NCBI RefSeq assembly: GCF_018449725.1
Contig: NZ_JAAVVC010000023.1
Span: 1-64,000, forward strand
Reading direction: 5' to 3'
Length of the DNA: 64,000 nt
Origin: Pseudomonas sp. dw_612
GTDB taxonomy: Bacteria; Pseudomonadota; Gammaproteobacteria; Pseudomonadales; Pseudomonadaceae
Shown one piece after another: positions 7,891-17,245 of the stretch (within the stretch, counting starts at the first letter, position 1; each line of letters begins with the position of its first letter). The notes below the pieces were generated by a model. The model was not told the origin of the DNA, did no database searches, and saw only the letters and a list, made by a program, of their open reading frames with translations. The position numbers and the translations under genes were made by a program.

Positions 7891-10809
7891 ATGCAAGGCA
7901 AGTCCGTTTCTGAGCACATGTTGCCGTTGAATGAGCTACTGACGGTGGTGTTGATTTCCCACAACCGTCCGGCTTTTTTGCGCAGGGCGATGAAGTATTA
8001 CGGCGACTTGCCTTGCAAAGTGCTGGTGCTCGATTCCGCCACCGAGCATTTCAAGGGCGAGATCCCCGACGTCGAATACCGGCACGTGCCGCAGTTTGCC
8101 TACAGTGGCTTCCAGGCAAAAATTGCCTATGGCGTGGAGCAAGTGACCACTCCGTACATGGTGCTGGCCGCCGACGATGACTTCATCGTGCATGAGGCGC
8201 TGGCCGAGTCGGTGGACTTCCTGGAAGCCAACGGCGACTACGGGATGTGCCACGGCTATTGCCTGATGTACCTGACACTCTCTGGCAGCGTGAGTTACTA
8301 CCGCCGCGACAAGAAGGTGTGCGAGGACTATTCGTCCGAGCGGCCTCAGGATCGCATCGTGGACTACATGCGTCAGTACCTGCCGCCGTTCTATGCGGTG
8401 ACCCGCACCAGCCTGATGAAATCCTGGTATGCGCTGTTGCCACCGGGCACCAGTTTCCAGTGGCAGGAAATCGGCCACGTGTATTACATGCTGGCGTGCG
8501 CCAAGGCGCGGATCCTGCCGACCGCTTACGTGGTGCGTGAGATCAACTACGGCAACTCCGAGCACAACACCGAGGTGTATCACTCGCTGACTTACACCGA
8601 CGCCAAATCGGTTTCCGAGCGAAACGATTTCGCCGAGTTCCTCGTAACATTGCCAACCGGTATTGAGGGGCTCGATCCGGCACAGGGCAAAGCGTTCGTC
8701 ATGGAAAGTTTCCAGGCCATGATCGACAGCCTGGAAAGCGGAAGAGCCCTGACGGCAGAGTTGATTTTCCAGTCCACTTGGAACAATGTCCTCAAGGAGC
8801 CCCAGCGTCGTTTCGGTCCCCTGCAATACATGGAAATGCCTTTCTACAATCAGGTATTTTTCGACAAGTTGACTCAGTTCGAATTCATGCTGCACACCCT
8901 GCCGGCCGGTCGCGTTCAGCTTGAAGCGCTCGAAGGCGTGTGGACTCGCCAGGAACACTTGCTGAGCCCGCGCAACAACGACACGCCGGAAAGCGTGGTC
9001 GATCGTTTGTGGCAAGCCTACGACTGCAACGCGTTCAACCGCACGGTGGTCAAGCGCCTGACCGCGCAACTGGAGTTGCTGGGCGAAGACGAAGACGCAC
9101 AGTCGATGCGCGACTGGAGCGAACGCTTGGATGCGGTTTCGGCCGAGGACCATTACCCGACGTTCGAAAAAATGCTCTCCGGTCGCTTGCTCAAGTGGCT
9201 GGAATCAAGAGCGCCCGACGTCGCACAGGCCGAATCGATTGCCCGGCATCTGGCTGCCAATGACGGTGGCCCGCAGTTCGGTATCCTCTTGCTCGACCTG
9301 GATAATGACGTCGACAAATTGCAGGTCACCCTCGACAGCTTGCTCGAAGGCCACAGCAAGGCGTTCAAGGTTGTGGTCTTCACCACCGGCGAAGCACCGG
9401 CGGCAACATCGGCGCAAAATACCCTGCACTTTGTCCGGGTCACGCAAAGCAATTTTGTCGATAAGCTGAATCTGAGCGCCAACCAGTCGTCTTGCGACTG
9501 GCTGCTGCTGGCCGAGGCTGGCGATGAGTTCACCGCCGGCGGCCTGTTGCGTGCCAGTCTGGAACTGTTATCCGCCACCGATGTGCGCGCCGTGGCCATC
9601 GATGAGATCCAGCGTACCGACACCGGTTCTCTGGTGGATGTGTTCCGACCGGGCTTCAATCTGGACCTGCTGCAAAGCCTGCCGGCCCTGATGGCGCGGC
9701 ACTGGCTGATCCGTCGTGATGTGTTGATTGATGCCGGTGGGTACCAGCCTGACTTCAGCAAGGCCCTGGAATTCGACTTGCTGCTGCGCATCATCGAGGA
9801 GGGTGGCCTGAGCGGTCTGGCCCATCTGGACGAGCCGCTGCTGATCGCCCAGGCGCCGGTGCTGGAAGAAAACGCCCATGAACGCCTGGCGTTGTTGCGT
9901 CACTTGGGCAACCGTGGCTACAAGGCCAAAATCACCTCGGCAAACCCTGGCACCTATCAGATCGACTACCGCCATACCGAGCGTCCGCTGGTGTCGATCA
10001 TCCTCCCGGCCGGGGACGATCTGGCGCTGTTGCAACAATGCCTGCAAGGCGTGCTGCTGCGTACCCGTTACACCCGATATGAAGTCCTGGTCGCGGTCAA
10101 CCCGAATCAGTCGGCCGAAGTCAACGATTGGTTGGGCGCTCATCAGCATCCTAAACTGCGCGTCCTGTGCGCTGATCGACCACTGAGCGACGTGGCGCTG
10201 TACAACGCCGCGAGCCAGGAGGCGCAAGGCGAATACCTTGTGCTGCTGGCGGTGGACGGTGAAGTGGTCAATCCGAACTGGATCGAATCGCTGCTCAACC
10301 ATGGCCAGCGTCCCGAAGTGGGCATCGTGGGGGCCAAACTGGTCAATCGCGAAGGCCGGGTCACGCAAGCCGGTTTGATTCTGGGCTTGAATGGCGGCGT
10401 CGGTTCAGCCTTTATCGGCGAACGCTATGAAGCCAGCAACAGCTACCTGCAGCGTCTGGTGCTGGAGCAGAACTATTCGGCGGTGTCGAAGGCGTGCCTG
10501 ATGGTGCGCAAAGAACTGTTCAACGCCTTGGGTGGCCTGGATGACGTGACGTTTGCCGAAGGCTTGAGCGACGTCGATCTGTGCCTCAAGGCCGGCCAGG
10601 CCGGTTACCTCACGGTGTGGACGCCGTTGGTTCAGGTGATTCATCCGGGCGTGGTGTCGCAGGCGCCGGAGTTGCTCGATGCCTTGCGTGAAAAATGGGC
10701 CGCAGCCTTCGCTCAGGATCAGGCCTACAACGCCAACCTGGCGTTGACCGGCAAGGGGTTTGCCCTGGGTGAAAGCGCCCCGGTGAACTGGGCGCAGTTG
10801 CTCGCATAA
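7891..10809 (+). CDS. Large multi-module glycosyltransferase (972 aa)
   Basis: Three glycosyltransferase-like parts can be seen. Residues about 12-230 resemble the N-terminal glycosyltransferase domain found in other multi-domain sugar transferases (LTVVLISHNRPAFLRRAM, then AADDDFIVHEA with an acidic DDD). Residues about 460-690 look like a GT-A fold (GILLLDLDNDVDKLQVTLDS, then LLAEAGDEFTAGG, then a WLIRRDVLIDAGGY acceptor loop). Residues about 700-950 are a family 2 transferase (VSIILPAGDDLALLQQCLQG, then LAVDGEVVNPNWIESL, VGIVGAKLV and SDVDLCLKAGQAGY). The ATG at 7891 sits behind GGGAGAGG. Large transferases of this build sit beside flagellin genes in Pseudomonas glycosylation islands, so it may build a chain on flagellin; the acceptor is inference. 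Confidence 0.8.
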   Translation: MQGKSVSEHMLPLNELLTVVLISHNRPAFLRRAMKYYGDLPCKVLVLDSATEHFKGEIPDVEYRHVPQFAYSGFQAKIAYGVEQVTTPYMVLAADDDFIVHEALAESVDFLEANGDYGMCHGYCLMYLTLSGSVSYYRRDKKVCEDYSSERPQDRIVDYMRQYLPPFYAVTRTSLMKSWYALLPPGTSFQWQEIGHVYYMLACAKARILPTAYVVREINYGNSEHNTEVYHSLTYTDAKSVSERNDFAEFLVTLPTGIEGLDPAQGKAFVMESFQAMIDSLESGRALTAELIFQSTWNNVLKEPQRRFGPLQYMEMPFYNQVFFDKLTQFEFMLHTLPAGRVQLEALEGVWTRQEHLLSPRNNDTPESVVDRLWQAYDCNAFNRTVVKRLTAQLELLGEDEDAQSMRDWSERLDAVSAEDHYPTFEKMLSGRLLKWLESRAPDVAQAESIARHLAANDGGPQFGILLLDLDNDVDKLQVTLDSLLEGHSKAFKVVVFTTGEAPAATSAQNTLHFVRVTQSNFVDKLNLSANQSSCDWLLLAEAGDEFTAGGLLRASLELLSATDVRAVAIDEIQRTDTGSLVDVFRPGFNLDLLQSLPALMARHWLIRRDVLIDAGGYQPDFSKALEFDLLLRIIEEGGLSGLAHLDEPLLIAQAPVLEENAHERLALLRHLGNRGYKAKITSANPGTYQIDYRHTERPLVSIILPAGDDLALLQQCLQGVLLRTRYTRYEVLVAVNPNQSAEVNDWLGAHQHPKLRVLCADRPLSDVALYNAASQEAQGEYLVLLAVDGEVVNPNWIESLLNHGQRPEVGIVGAKLVNREGRVTQAGLILGLNGGVGSAFIGERYEASNSYLQRLVLEQNYSAVSKACLMVRKELFNALGGLDDVTFAEGLSDVDLCLKAGQAGYLTVWTPLVQVIHPGVVSQAPELLDALREKWAAAFAQDQAYNANLALTGKGFALGESAPVNWAQLLA

Positions 10810-10839
10810 ACCTGGCTGACAGGCACAAGGACTCACGGC

Positions 10840-11841
10840 ATGTTCAACGGCAAATCGATTTTCATCTCCGGCGGCACAGGGTCGTTCGGGCGCAACTTCA
10901 TCCGCCGCTTGCTGGAGCAATATCAGCCCAAACGCGTGGTGGTGTTCTCCCGGGACGAGCTCAAGCAGTACGAGATGCAGCAGACGTTCAACGCGCCGTG
11001 CATGCGCTATTTCCTTGGGGATGTGCGCGACGCCGAGCGTCTGCGTCAGGCCATGCGCGGCATTGATTACGTGGTGCATGCCGCGGCCCTGAAGCAAGTG
11101 CCGGCGGCCGAATACAACCCGACCGAATGCATTCGCACCAACGTCAACGGCGCGGAAAACATCATCGCTGCGGCGATCGATAACGGCGTGAAGCAAGTGG
11201 TCGCGCTGTCCACCGACAAGGCGGCCAGCCCGATCAACCTGTACGGCGCGACCAAGTTGCTGTCGGACAAGTTGTTCGTGGCCGCCAATAACATTGCCGG
11301 CGAACAGCAGACCCGGTTTTCCGTGGTGCGCTACGGCAACGTGGCCGGTTCGCGCGGCTCGGTGGTGCCGTTCTTCAGCAAGCTGATCAACGAAGGCGCC
11401 ACCGAACTGCCGATCACCGACGAACGCATGACGCGCTTCTGGATCACCCTCGATCACGGTGTGCAGTTCGTGCTCGACAGCTTTGCCCGGATGCACGGCG
11501 GTGAAGTGTTCGTGCCGAAGATCCCGTCGATTCGCATCGTCGATCTGGCGCGGGGCATGGCCGGGCACTTGCCGCACAAGCACGTGGGAATTCGTCCGGG
11601 GGAAAAACTCCATGAGTTGATGGTGCCGCTGGACGACGCGCGCATGACCCTGGAATTCGCCGATCACTACACGATCCAGCCGTCGATCCGCTTCACCAGC
11701 GTCGACGTGGACTTTGCCGTGGACCGGTTGGGCGAGCAGGGCAAACCGGTGAGCGAAGACTTCGAATACCGCTCCGACACCAATCCGCATTACCTGTCGG
11801 TCGGCCAGATTGCCGACCTGCACGCGGACCTGTCGGCATGA
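10840..11841 (+). CDS. pseB: UDP-N-acetylglucosamine 4,6-dehydratase (inverting)
   Basis: First enzyme of pseudaminic acid synthesis: it converts UDP-GlcNAc to the 4-keto-6-deoxy AltNAc form with C5 inversion. The 333-residue protein starts MFNGKSIFISGGTGSFGRNF with the NADP loop at residues 10-17. It has VVFSRDELKQYEMQ, a STDKAASPINLYGATKLLSD active-site stretch with Asp-Lys and Tyr-x-x-x-Lys, and VVRYGNVAGSRGSVVPFF, all typical of PseB. An AAGGA box precedes the start. pseC starts inside its stop codon (ATGA), so the two are co-translated. Confidence 0.95.
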   Translation: MFNGKSIFISGGTGSFGRNFIRRLLEQYQPKRVVVFSRDELKQYEMQQTFNAPCMRYFLGDVRDAERLRQAMRGIDYVVHAAALKQVPAAEYNPTECIRTNVNGAENIIAAAIDNGVKQVVALSTDKAASPINLYGATKLLSDKLFVAANNIAGEQQTRFSVVRYGNVAGSRGSVVPFFSKLINEGATELPITDERMTRFWITLDHGVQFVLDSFARMHGGEVFVPKIPSIRIVDLARGMAGHLPHKHVGIRPGEKLHELMVPLDDARMTLEFADHYTIQPSIRFTSVDVDFAVDRLGEQGKPVSEDFEYRSDTNPHYLSVGQIADLHADLSA

Positions 11842-12995
11842 TTCCCTACGGTCGGCAAAGTCTCGACCAGGCCGACATCGATGCGGTGGTCGCCGTGTTG
11901 CAGTCCGACTGGCTGACCCAAGGGCCGACCATCGAGCGTTTCGAACAGGCCATAGCCGAACGTTGCCAGGCCGATTTCGCGGTGGCGGTGTGTAACGCCA
12001 CGGCGGCGCTGCACATTGCTTGCCTGGCGGCTGGCCTCGGGCCGGGTGATCGGTTGTGGACCACGCCCAATACCTTTTTGGCCTCGGCCAATTGCGCTCG
12101 CTACTGTGGCGCCGAGGTGGACTTCGTTGACATCGATCCGCTGACCTGGAACCTCGATGCCTACGCCCTGAAAGCCAAACTGGAAGCGGCGGAGGACAGC
12201 GGCACGCTGCCCAAAGTGCTGGTGGCGGTGGCGTTCTCCGGGCAGAGCTGCGACCTGCGCATGATGGCCGAACTGGCTGAGCGTTATGGTTTCACGATCA
12301 TCGAGGATGCTTCCCACGCGGTCGGCGCGTCCTATGCCGGCCGGCCGGTGGGTTGCGGTGAATTCGCGGCGATGACCGTGTTCAGTTTTCATCCGGTGAA
12401 AATCATCACCAGCGCCGAGGGTGGCATGGTGCTGACCAATCGCCGTGACCTGGCCGAGCGCCTGCAACGCCTGCGCAGCCACGGCATGACCCGCGACCCC
12501 GCACACATGACCGAACCCAGCCACGGCCCCTGGTATTACCAGCAAGTCGAACTGGGCTTCAACTACCGCATCACCGACCTGCAAGCCGCGCTCGGGCTGT
12601 CGCAGCTGAACAAACTGGATGACTTCATCGCGCGCCGACGTGAACTGGCGGCGCGTTATGACCGCTTGCTCGCGTACTTGCCGCTGACCTTGCCCAGCCC
12701 TCAGCCCGAGGCCGAGTCGGCGTGGCATCTGTATGTGGTGCGCTTGCAGCTGGATCGCATCAACCTCAGCCATCGGCAGGTGTTCGAAGGTCTGCGCGCG
12801 GCCGGGGTCGGTGTGAACCTGCATTACATTCCGGTTCATTTACAGCCGTACTATCGTGACCTGGGCTTTGCCGAAGGGGACTTCCCGGAGGCCGAGCGTT
12901 ACTACGCCGAGGCCATCAGCCTGCCGCTGTTCCCGTTGCTCAGCGATGAACAACAGGATTACGTAGTCGAACAACTGCGACGGCTGACCGAATAA
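11838..12995 (+). CDS. pseC: UDP-4-amino-4,6-dideoxy-N-acetyl-L-altrosamine transaminase
   Basis: A PLP enzyme of the DegT/DnrJ/EryC1/StrS family that aminates the PseB product at C4. The 385-residue protein begins MIPYGRQSLDQADIDAV and shows IIEDASHAVGASYAGRPVG (PLP phosphate and ring contacts). It then has FSFHPVKIITSAEGGM, where Lys188 should form the Schiff base, and LGFNYRITDLQAALG. Its length matches the family. It overlaps pseB by four bases. A palindromic repeat follows it and separates it from the next gene of the pathway. Confidence 0.95.
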   Translation: MIPYGRQSLDQADIDAVVAVLQSDWLTQGPTIERFEQAIAERCQADFAVAVCNATAALHIACLAAGLGPGDRLWTTPNTFLASANCARYCGAEVDFVDIDPLTWNLDAYALKAKLEAAEDSGTLPKVLVAVAFSGQSCDLRMMAELAERYGFTIIEDASHAVGASYAGRPVGCGEFAAMTVFSFHPVKIITSAEGGMVLTNRRDLAERLQRLRSHGMTRDPAHMTEPSHGPWYYQQVELGFNYRITDLQAALGLSQLNKLDDFIARRRELAARYDRLLAYLPLTLPSPQPEAESAWHLYVVRLQLDRINLSHRQVFEGLRAAGVGVNLHYIPVHLQPYYRDLGFAEGDFPEAERYYAEAISLPLFPLLSDEQQDYVVEQLRRLTE

Positions 12996-13017
12996 ACACA
13001 AGGCTGTTGGATAGCCT

Positions 13018-13108
13018 TGTAGGAGCTGCCGGAGGCTGCGATCTTTTGATCTTTTCAATCTCGCTGAAAAACAAGATCAAAAGATCGCAGCCTTCGGCAG
13101 CTCCTACA
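13018..13108. repeat. Intergenic palindrome, type A (TGTAGGAGCTGCC family)
   Basis: Two nearly complementary arms of about 35 bases (outer ends TGTAGGAG and CTCCTACA, inner part rich in GATCAAAAGATC) flank a short centre. This is one of six copies of the same family in the window. It lies inside the pse gene run, between pseC and the methylase, so it would be transcribed as a long hairpin. No T run follows, so it is not a standard terminator. Confidence 0.85.
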
Positions 13109-13152
13109 GGGATTGCATCTGGCCTGAGAGATAAGCGGATGGGAATTGTGCA

Positions 13153-13773
13153 ATGCGCGAACTGAGTGAGCAGGAAAAATTCTGGCAGGGCGATTTCGGT
13201 AACCAATACGTCGACCGCAACGTCGGCCAACCGCTGGTAGCCGCCAATCTCGCCTTGTTCGCCAAGGCATTGACCCGCGCCGGGCGAATCGAAAGCCTGG
13301 TGGAACTGGGCACCAATGCCGGCAACAATTTGCAGGCGCTGCGTCAGCTGTTGCCTCAATGTGAATTGTTCGGGGTGGAGATCAATGAAAGCGCGTATGC
13401 CCAGGCCCAGGCGCTGGGGATTGCGCAGATCTGGCACGGTTCGCTGTTCGATTTCCCCCGCGAGCGGACCTTTGACCTGACCTTGAGCAAAGGCGTGCTG
13501 ATCCATCTGGCGCCGGAGTTGTTGCCGGCGGTGTACGCGCAGTTGTATGAATTGAGCCAGCGTTACATCCTGATCGCCGAGTACTACAACCCGGCACCGG
13601 TGGAAGTCTCGTATCGCGGCAACAGCGGCAAGTTGTTCAAACGTGATTTTGCCGGTGAAATGCTCGATCGTTATGATGACCTGCAACTGCTGGATTACGG
13701 GTTTGGCTATCATCGCGACCCGCAATTTCCGGTAGACGACATTACTTGGTTCCTGCTGGAAAAACGCCCTTGA
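13153..13773 (+). CDS. Pseudaminic acid biosynthesis-associated methylase
   Basis: A 206-residue SAM-dependent methyltransferase starting MRELSEQEKFWQGDFGNQYVDRN, the N-terminus typical of the methylase family found with pse genes. The SAM loop is at about residues 49-56 (LVELGTNAGNNL), followed by GVEINESAYAQAQ and a KGVLIHLAPELLP segment. Its substrate is not known for certain in the family; a methylated pseudaminic acid derivative is a reasonable guess from its constant company. The ribosome binding site is weak. Its last codon overlaps the TTG start of pseF. Confidence 0.85.
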   Translation: MRELSEQEKFWQGDFGNQYVDRNVGQPLVAANLALFAKALTRAGRIESLVELGTNAGNNLQALRQLLPQCELFGVEINESAYAQAQALGIAQIWHGSLFDFPRERTFDLTLSKGVLIHLAPELLPAVYAQLYELSQRYILIAEYYNPAPVEVSYRGNSGKLFKRDFAGEMLDRYDDLQLLDYGFGYHRDPQFPVDDITWFLLEKRP

Positions 13774-14471
13774 ACAACGTCGCAATCATCCCGGCCCGCG
13801 GTGGCAGCAAACGCATACCGCGCAAGAACCTCAAGCCGTTCGACGGCGTGCCGATGATTGCCCGTTCGATTAAAACCGCCCTCGATTCGGGGCTGTTCGC
13901 CCACGTGGTGGTCAGTACCGACGATGACGAAATTGCCGAATTGGCCCGGGCCTGTGGTGCGCAGGTGCCGTTCATGCGCCCGGCGGCGCTGGCGGACGAT
14001 TTCACCGGCACGGCGGCGGTGATGGTCCATGCGCTGCAATCGTTGCAGGACCAGGATTTTGATTTTGCCTGTTGTCTCTACGCCACGGCGCCGCTGCTGC
14101 AAACGCGATTTCTGCAACAGGGCATGGCCTTGCTGGAGCAGCACCCGGACAAATCCTTCGCGTTCTCGGTGTGCGACTTCGGTTTTCCGGTGCAACGGGC
14201 CCTGACCCTTGATGAAGCGGGCGCATTGACCGCGTTGTACCCGCAGTTTCGTGAGACGCGTTCCCAGGATCTGCCGCCGGCCTATCAGGACGCCGGGCAG
14301 TTCTATTGGGGGCGCCGCAGCGCCTGGATGCGCGGCGATGTGCTGTATTCACCGCAAAGCCTGCCGGTGATCCTGCCCCGATATCTGGTGCAAGACATCG
14401 ACACCTTCGAGGACTGGAAACGCGCCGAGTACCTCTACGCCGCCTTAAAGGCCGGCGGTGAATTGCAATGA
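13770..14471 (+). CDS. pseF: Pseudaminic acid cytidylyltransferase
   Basis: Activates pseudaminic acid with CTP to CMP-pseudaminic acid, the donor for the glycosyltransferase. The 233-residue protein opens NNVAIIPARGGSKRIPRKN, the CMP-sialate synthetase-type CTP-binding loop. It continues VVVSTDDDEIAELARACGA, CCLYATAPLLQ and QDIDTFEDWKRAEYLY, all family marks. The start is read as TTG at 13770, overlapping the preceding stop (TTGA). The frame stays open a little further upstream, but the family N-terminus fits 13770. pseG follows with a four-base overlap. Confidence 0.93.
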   Translation: MNNVAIIPARGGSKRIPRKNLKPFDGVPMIARSIKTALDSGLFAHVVVSTDDDEIAELARACGAQVPFMRPAALADDFTGTAAVMVHALQSLQDQDFDFACCLYATAPLLQTRFLQQGMALLEQHPDKSFAFSVCDFGFPVQRALTLDEAGALTALYPQFRETRSQDLPPAYQDAGQFYWGRRSAWMRGDVLYSPQSLPVILPRYLVQDIDTFEDWKRAEYLYAALKAGGELQ

Positions 14472-15973
14472 GGGTGCTGATTCGCGCCGACGCGTCGCCG
14501 ACCATCGGCAGCGGTCATATCGCCCGTTTGCTGCCCTTGGCCAGGACCTTGCGCAAGCAAGGCGTACACGTCGCGTTTGCATGTCGTGCGTTGCCGGGCC
14601 ATCGGCTGGACAGTCTGGCGGCCGAAGGCTTTGAAACGTTCCGCTTGCCCGATTGCTATCCCGATGAAGACCCGCAACAAGCCATCGAAGCCATGTTGCC
14701 GTGGCAGGCGGACATTACCGCGCTAGGCCTGGCGCTGGACAACCAGCCGTCTTTCGACTGGATCATCGTCGATCACTACGGCCTCGACCATCACTGGCAG
14801 ACCGCGGCGCGCCGCTGGGCGCCACGGATCGCGGCGGTGGATGATCTGGCGACGCGCACCTACGACGTCGATCTGCTGCTCAACCAGAATCTCTCGGGTA
14901 CGCCCGAGGCTTATGCCGGACGGATTCCCGTCGATTGCCGGACCTTGCTGGGCCCCCGTTTTGCGATGCTGCGGGACGAGTTCTGCGGCCCGGCGATTGC
15001 AATCAAACCCCGAGCCAAACGCGTACTGGTGAATTTCGGCGGCTTCGATGCGGCACGACAAACCCATCACGCCATGCTGGCGCTGGCGGATTTTCATGCG
15101 CTAGACGTCGACTTCGTCGCCGGGGCCGACAACCCGGCCTGGGACGCGATGCAAACCTTGGCGAGCGCTCGTCCGAATTGGCGCCTGCACAGTTTTGTCA
15201 GCGACTTTCACCGATTGATGACCGAGGCCGACCTGTTTGTGGGCGCGGGTGGCGGCACCAGTTGGGAGCGGGCGGCCCTGGGGCTGCCGACAATTTGCAT
15301 TGCCGTGTCGAATAACCAGCAAGCCAACGGTGAGGTCATGGCCACCTCGGGCGCTCATGTATTCCTCGGGAGACGCGAGCAGGTCAGCGTCGAGCAGTTG
15401 CGTCAGGCCATCGGTTTTGTCGCGGACAACCAAGGCTTGCGCCTGAGCCTGGCTGAGCGTTCCCGGCAATTGGTCGATGGCCGGGGGGCGCAACGGGTGG
15501 CGGCTGCGTTGATCGGTGCGGTGTTGCCGGTGCGTGCGGCAACGCTGGACGATGCGCGATTGTTGTTCGAGGGGCGTAATGCTGAAGCCGTGCGGCGCTG
15601 GTCGCTGGACAGCCGCGTCATCGATTGGCCGTCGCATCAGGCCTGGCTGGCCGCGAGTTTGAGCAACGAGCAGCGCTTGCTGCTGATCGCCGAGGCCGGT
15701 GATGGCCCGGTCGGTGCGCTGCGTTACGATCTTCACGGCGTCAGCGCAGAAGTCTCGATTTATCTGTTCGACGGCCGCTTCGGTCTGGGCTGGGGCAGGG
15801 CGCTGCTGGCTCGCGGCGAAGCGTTCGTGAAGGCCCATTGGCCGCAACTGCAAACCATCACTGCCCAGGTCTTGCCTGCCAACCAGCCGTCGCTGAGTCT
15901 GTTTCGCGAAGCCGGTTTCACCCAGCATGCCTGCGCGTTCACCCGGGTTTTAAAGGATCACTGCAATGACTAG
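14468..15973 (+). CDS. pseG: PseG-type UDP-sugar hydrolase fused to a GNAT acetyltransferase domain
   Basis: A 501-residue two-domain protein. Residues 1 to about 350 are PseG, which removes UDP from UDP-2,4-diacetamido-2,4,6-trideoxy-altropyranose. The N-terminus MRVLIRADASPTIGSGH carries His17, the position of the catalytic His in known PseG, and GAGGGTSWERAALGLPTI is the nucleotide-binding loop. Residues from about 352 on form a GNAT acetyltransferase domain (VRAATLDDARLLFEGRN, then FDGRFGLGWGRALLARGE, then NQPSLSLFREAGF). In the six-enzyme pathway PseH is a GNAT enzyme acting just before PseG, and no separate pseH is present, so the tail probably supplies the PseH step. It overlaps both neighbours. 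Confidence 0.9.
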   Translation: MRVLIRADASPTIGSGHIARLLPLARTLRKQGVHVAFACRALPGHRLDSLAAEGFETFRLPDCYPDEDPQQAIEAMLPWQADITALGLALDNQPSFDWIIVDHYGLDHHWQTAARRWAPRIAAVDDLATRTYDVDLLLNQNLSGTPEAYAGRIPVDCRTLLGPRFAMLRDEFCGPAIAIKPRAKRVLVNFGGFDAARQTHHAMLALADFHALDVDFVAGADNPAWDAMQTLASARPNWRLHSFVSDFHRLMTEADLFVGAGGGTSWERAALGLPTICIAVSNNQQANGEVMATSGAHVFLGRREQVSVEQLRQAIGFVADNQGLRLSLAERSRQLVDGRGAQRVAAALIGAVLPVRAATLDDARLLFEGRNAEAVRRWSLDSRVIDWPSHQAWLAASLSNEQRLLLIAEAGDGPVGALRYDLHGVSAEVSIYLFDGRFGLGWGRALLARGEAFVKAHWPQLQTITAQVLPANQPSLSLFREAGFTQHACAFTRVLKDHCND

Positions 15974-17018
15974 CTTCAAGATTGGCGAGCGCTTGATCGG
16001 TGCCGAGGCGCCGCCGTTCATCATTGCCGAAATGAGTGGCAACCATAACCAGTCGCTGGAGGTGGCGCTGCAAATCGTCGAAGCCGCGGCCAAGGCCGGT
16101 GCCCACGCCTTGAAGTTGCAAACCTATACCGCCGAGACCATGACCCTGGACCTCGATGAAGGCGAGTTCTTCATCAAGGACCCCAACAGCCTGTGGGCCG
16201 GCACGTCGTTGTACGCGTTGTACGAGAAGGCCCATACGCCGTGGGAATGGCACGCGCCGATTTTCGCCCGGGCCCAAGAGTTGGGCATGCTTGCCTTCTC
16301 GACGCCGTTCGACGACACCGCCGTGGATTTCCTCGAAAGCCTCGACGTGCCGGCGTACAAGATTGCCAGTTTCGAAAACACTGACCTGCCGCTGATCCGG
16401 CGGGTCGCCGCGACCGGCAAACCGCTGATCATCTCCACCGGCATGGCGAGCATCGCCGAACTCGACGAAACCGTGCGCGCCGCCCGTGAAGCGGGGTGCA
16501 AGGATTTGGTGCTGCTCAAGTGCACCAGCACTTATCCGGCGACGCCGGCCAACAGCAATGTGCGGACCATCCCGCATCTGCGGGAATTGTTTGGTTGCGA
16601 GGTCGGGTTGTCCGATCACTCCATGGGTGTCGGGGTTTCCGTTGCCGCCGTGGCGCTCGGGGCCACGGTGGTGGAAAAACACTTCACCCTCGACCGTGCC
16701 GCCGGCGGTGTGGACGCCAGTTTCTCACTTGAGCCGGCGGAACTGGCCAGCCTGGTGCTTGAAACCGAGCGCGCCTGGCAGGCCATGGGGCAGGTGCATT
16801 ACGGCGTCACTGACGCCGAGCGCAAGTCGCTGGTGTACCGGCGCTCGCTGTACGTCACCCAGGACATGGCCGCCGGAGAGCCCTTCACCACCTCTAATCT
16901 GCGGGCCATCCGCCCAGGCCTGGGGTTGGCCCCCAAGCACGCTGAAACCCTGCTGGGCCGCCGCGCCCGCCAAGCCATCAAGCGCGGAACAGCGCTGGAC
17001 TGGTCATTGGTCGAATAA
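15966..17018 (+). CDS. pseI: Pseudaminic acid synthase
   Basis: Condenses phosphoenolpyruvate with the 6-deoxy-AltdiNAc made by PseG to give pseudaminic acid. The 350-residue protein has an N-terminal NeuB barrel (FIIAEMSGNHNQSLEVA, then HALKLQTYTAETMTLD, FSTPFDDTAVDFLE, YKIASFE, ISTGMA, KCTSTYPA, LSDHS and VEKHFTLDR) and a C-terminal SAF antifreeze-like domain from about residue 290. Those are all the expected active-site segments. It overlaps the end of the PseG-GNAT gene by eight bases and closes the pse run. Confidence 0.95.
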   Translation: MTSFKIGERLIGAEAPPFIIAEMSGNHNQSLEVALQIVEAAAKAGAHALKLQTYTAETMTLDLDEGEFFIKDPNSLWAGTSLYALYEKAHTPWEWHAPIFARAQELGMLAFSTPFDDTAVDFLESLDVPAYKIASFENTDLPLIRRVAATGKPLIISTGMASIAELDETVRAAREAGCKDLVLLKCTSTYPATPANSNVRTIPHLRELFGCEVGLSDHSMGVGVSVAAVALGATVVEKHFTLDRAAGGVDASFSLEPAELASLVLETERAWQAMGQVHYGVTDAERKSLVYRRSLYVTQDMAAGEPFTTSNLRAIRPGLGLAPKHAETLLGRRARQAIKRGTALDWSLVE

Positions 17019-17245
17019 CCCTTGTCGGGCTGATTCGGCAAAATAGCGTGACCTGTGAGTCATAACGCGCATCTTCACTGTATTGTATTGACCGGGGAGA
17101 TGGCGCCTGGCCCTTTATCGGGTCCAGTGATAGCCCTTGACGCTTCCCGCTGTCGCCCGTCGGGCGGCTGAAAATCTTTGTATGTCGGCGCCCCTCGAAT
17201 CCTTGCGAGCGGTGGTATTGGGCTGTTTATTATTGGGAAGCCGTA

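Noticed and set aside
13018..13108. Type A palindromes as transcription terminators
   Set aside because: The hairpins lack a following T run and occur in more than one orientation, also inside gene runs; they fit a repeat family better.
17060..17245. Promoter-like pieces before the KAS III gene
   Set aside because: Several TTGAC-like and TATT-like words occur, but none with correct spacing and good fit in both boxes.
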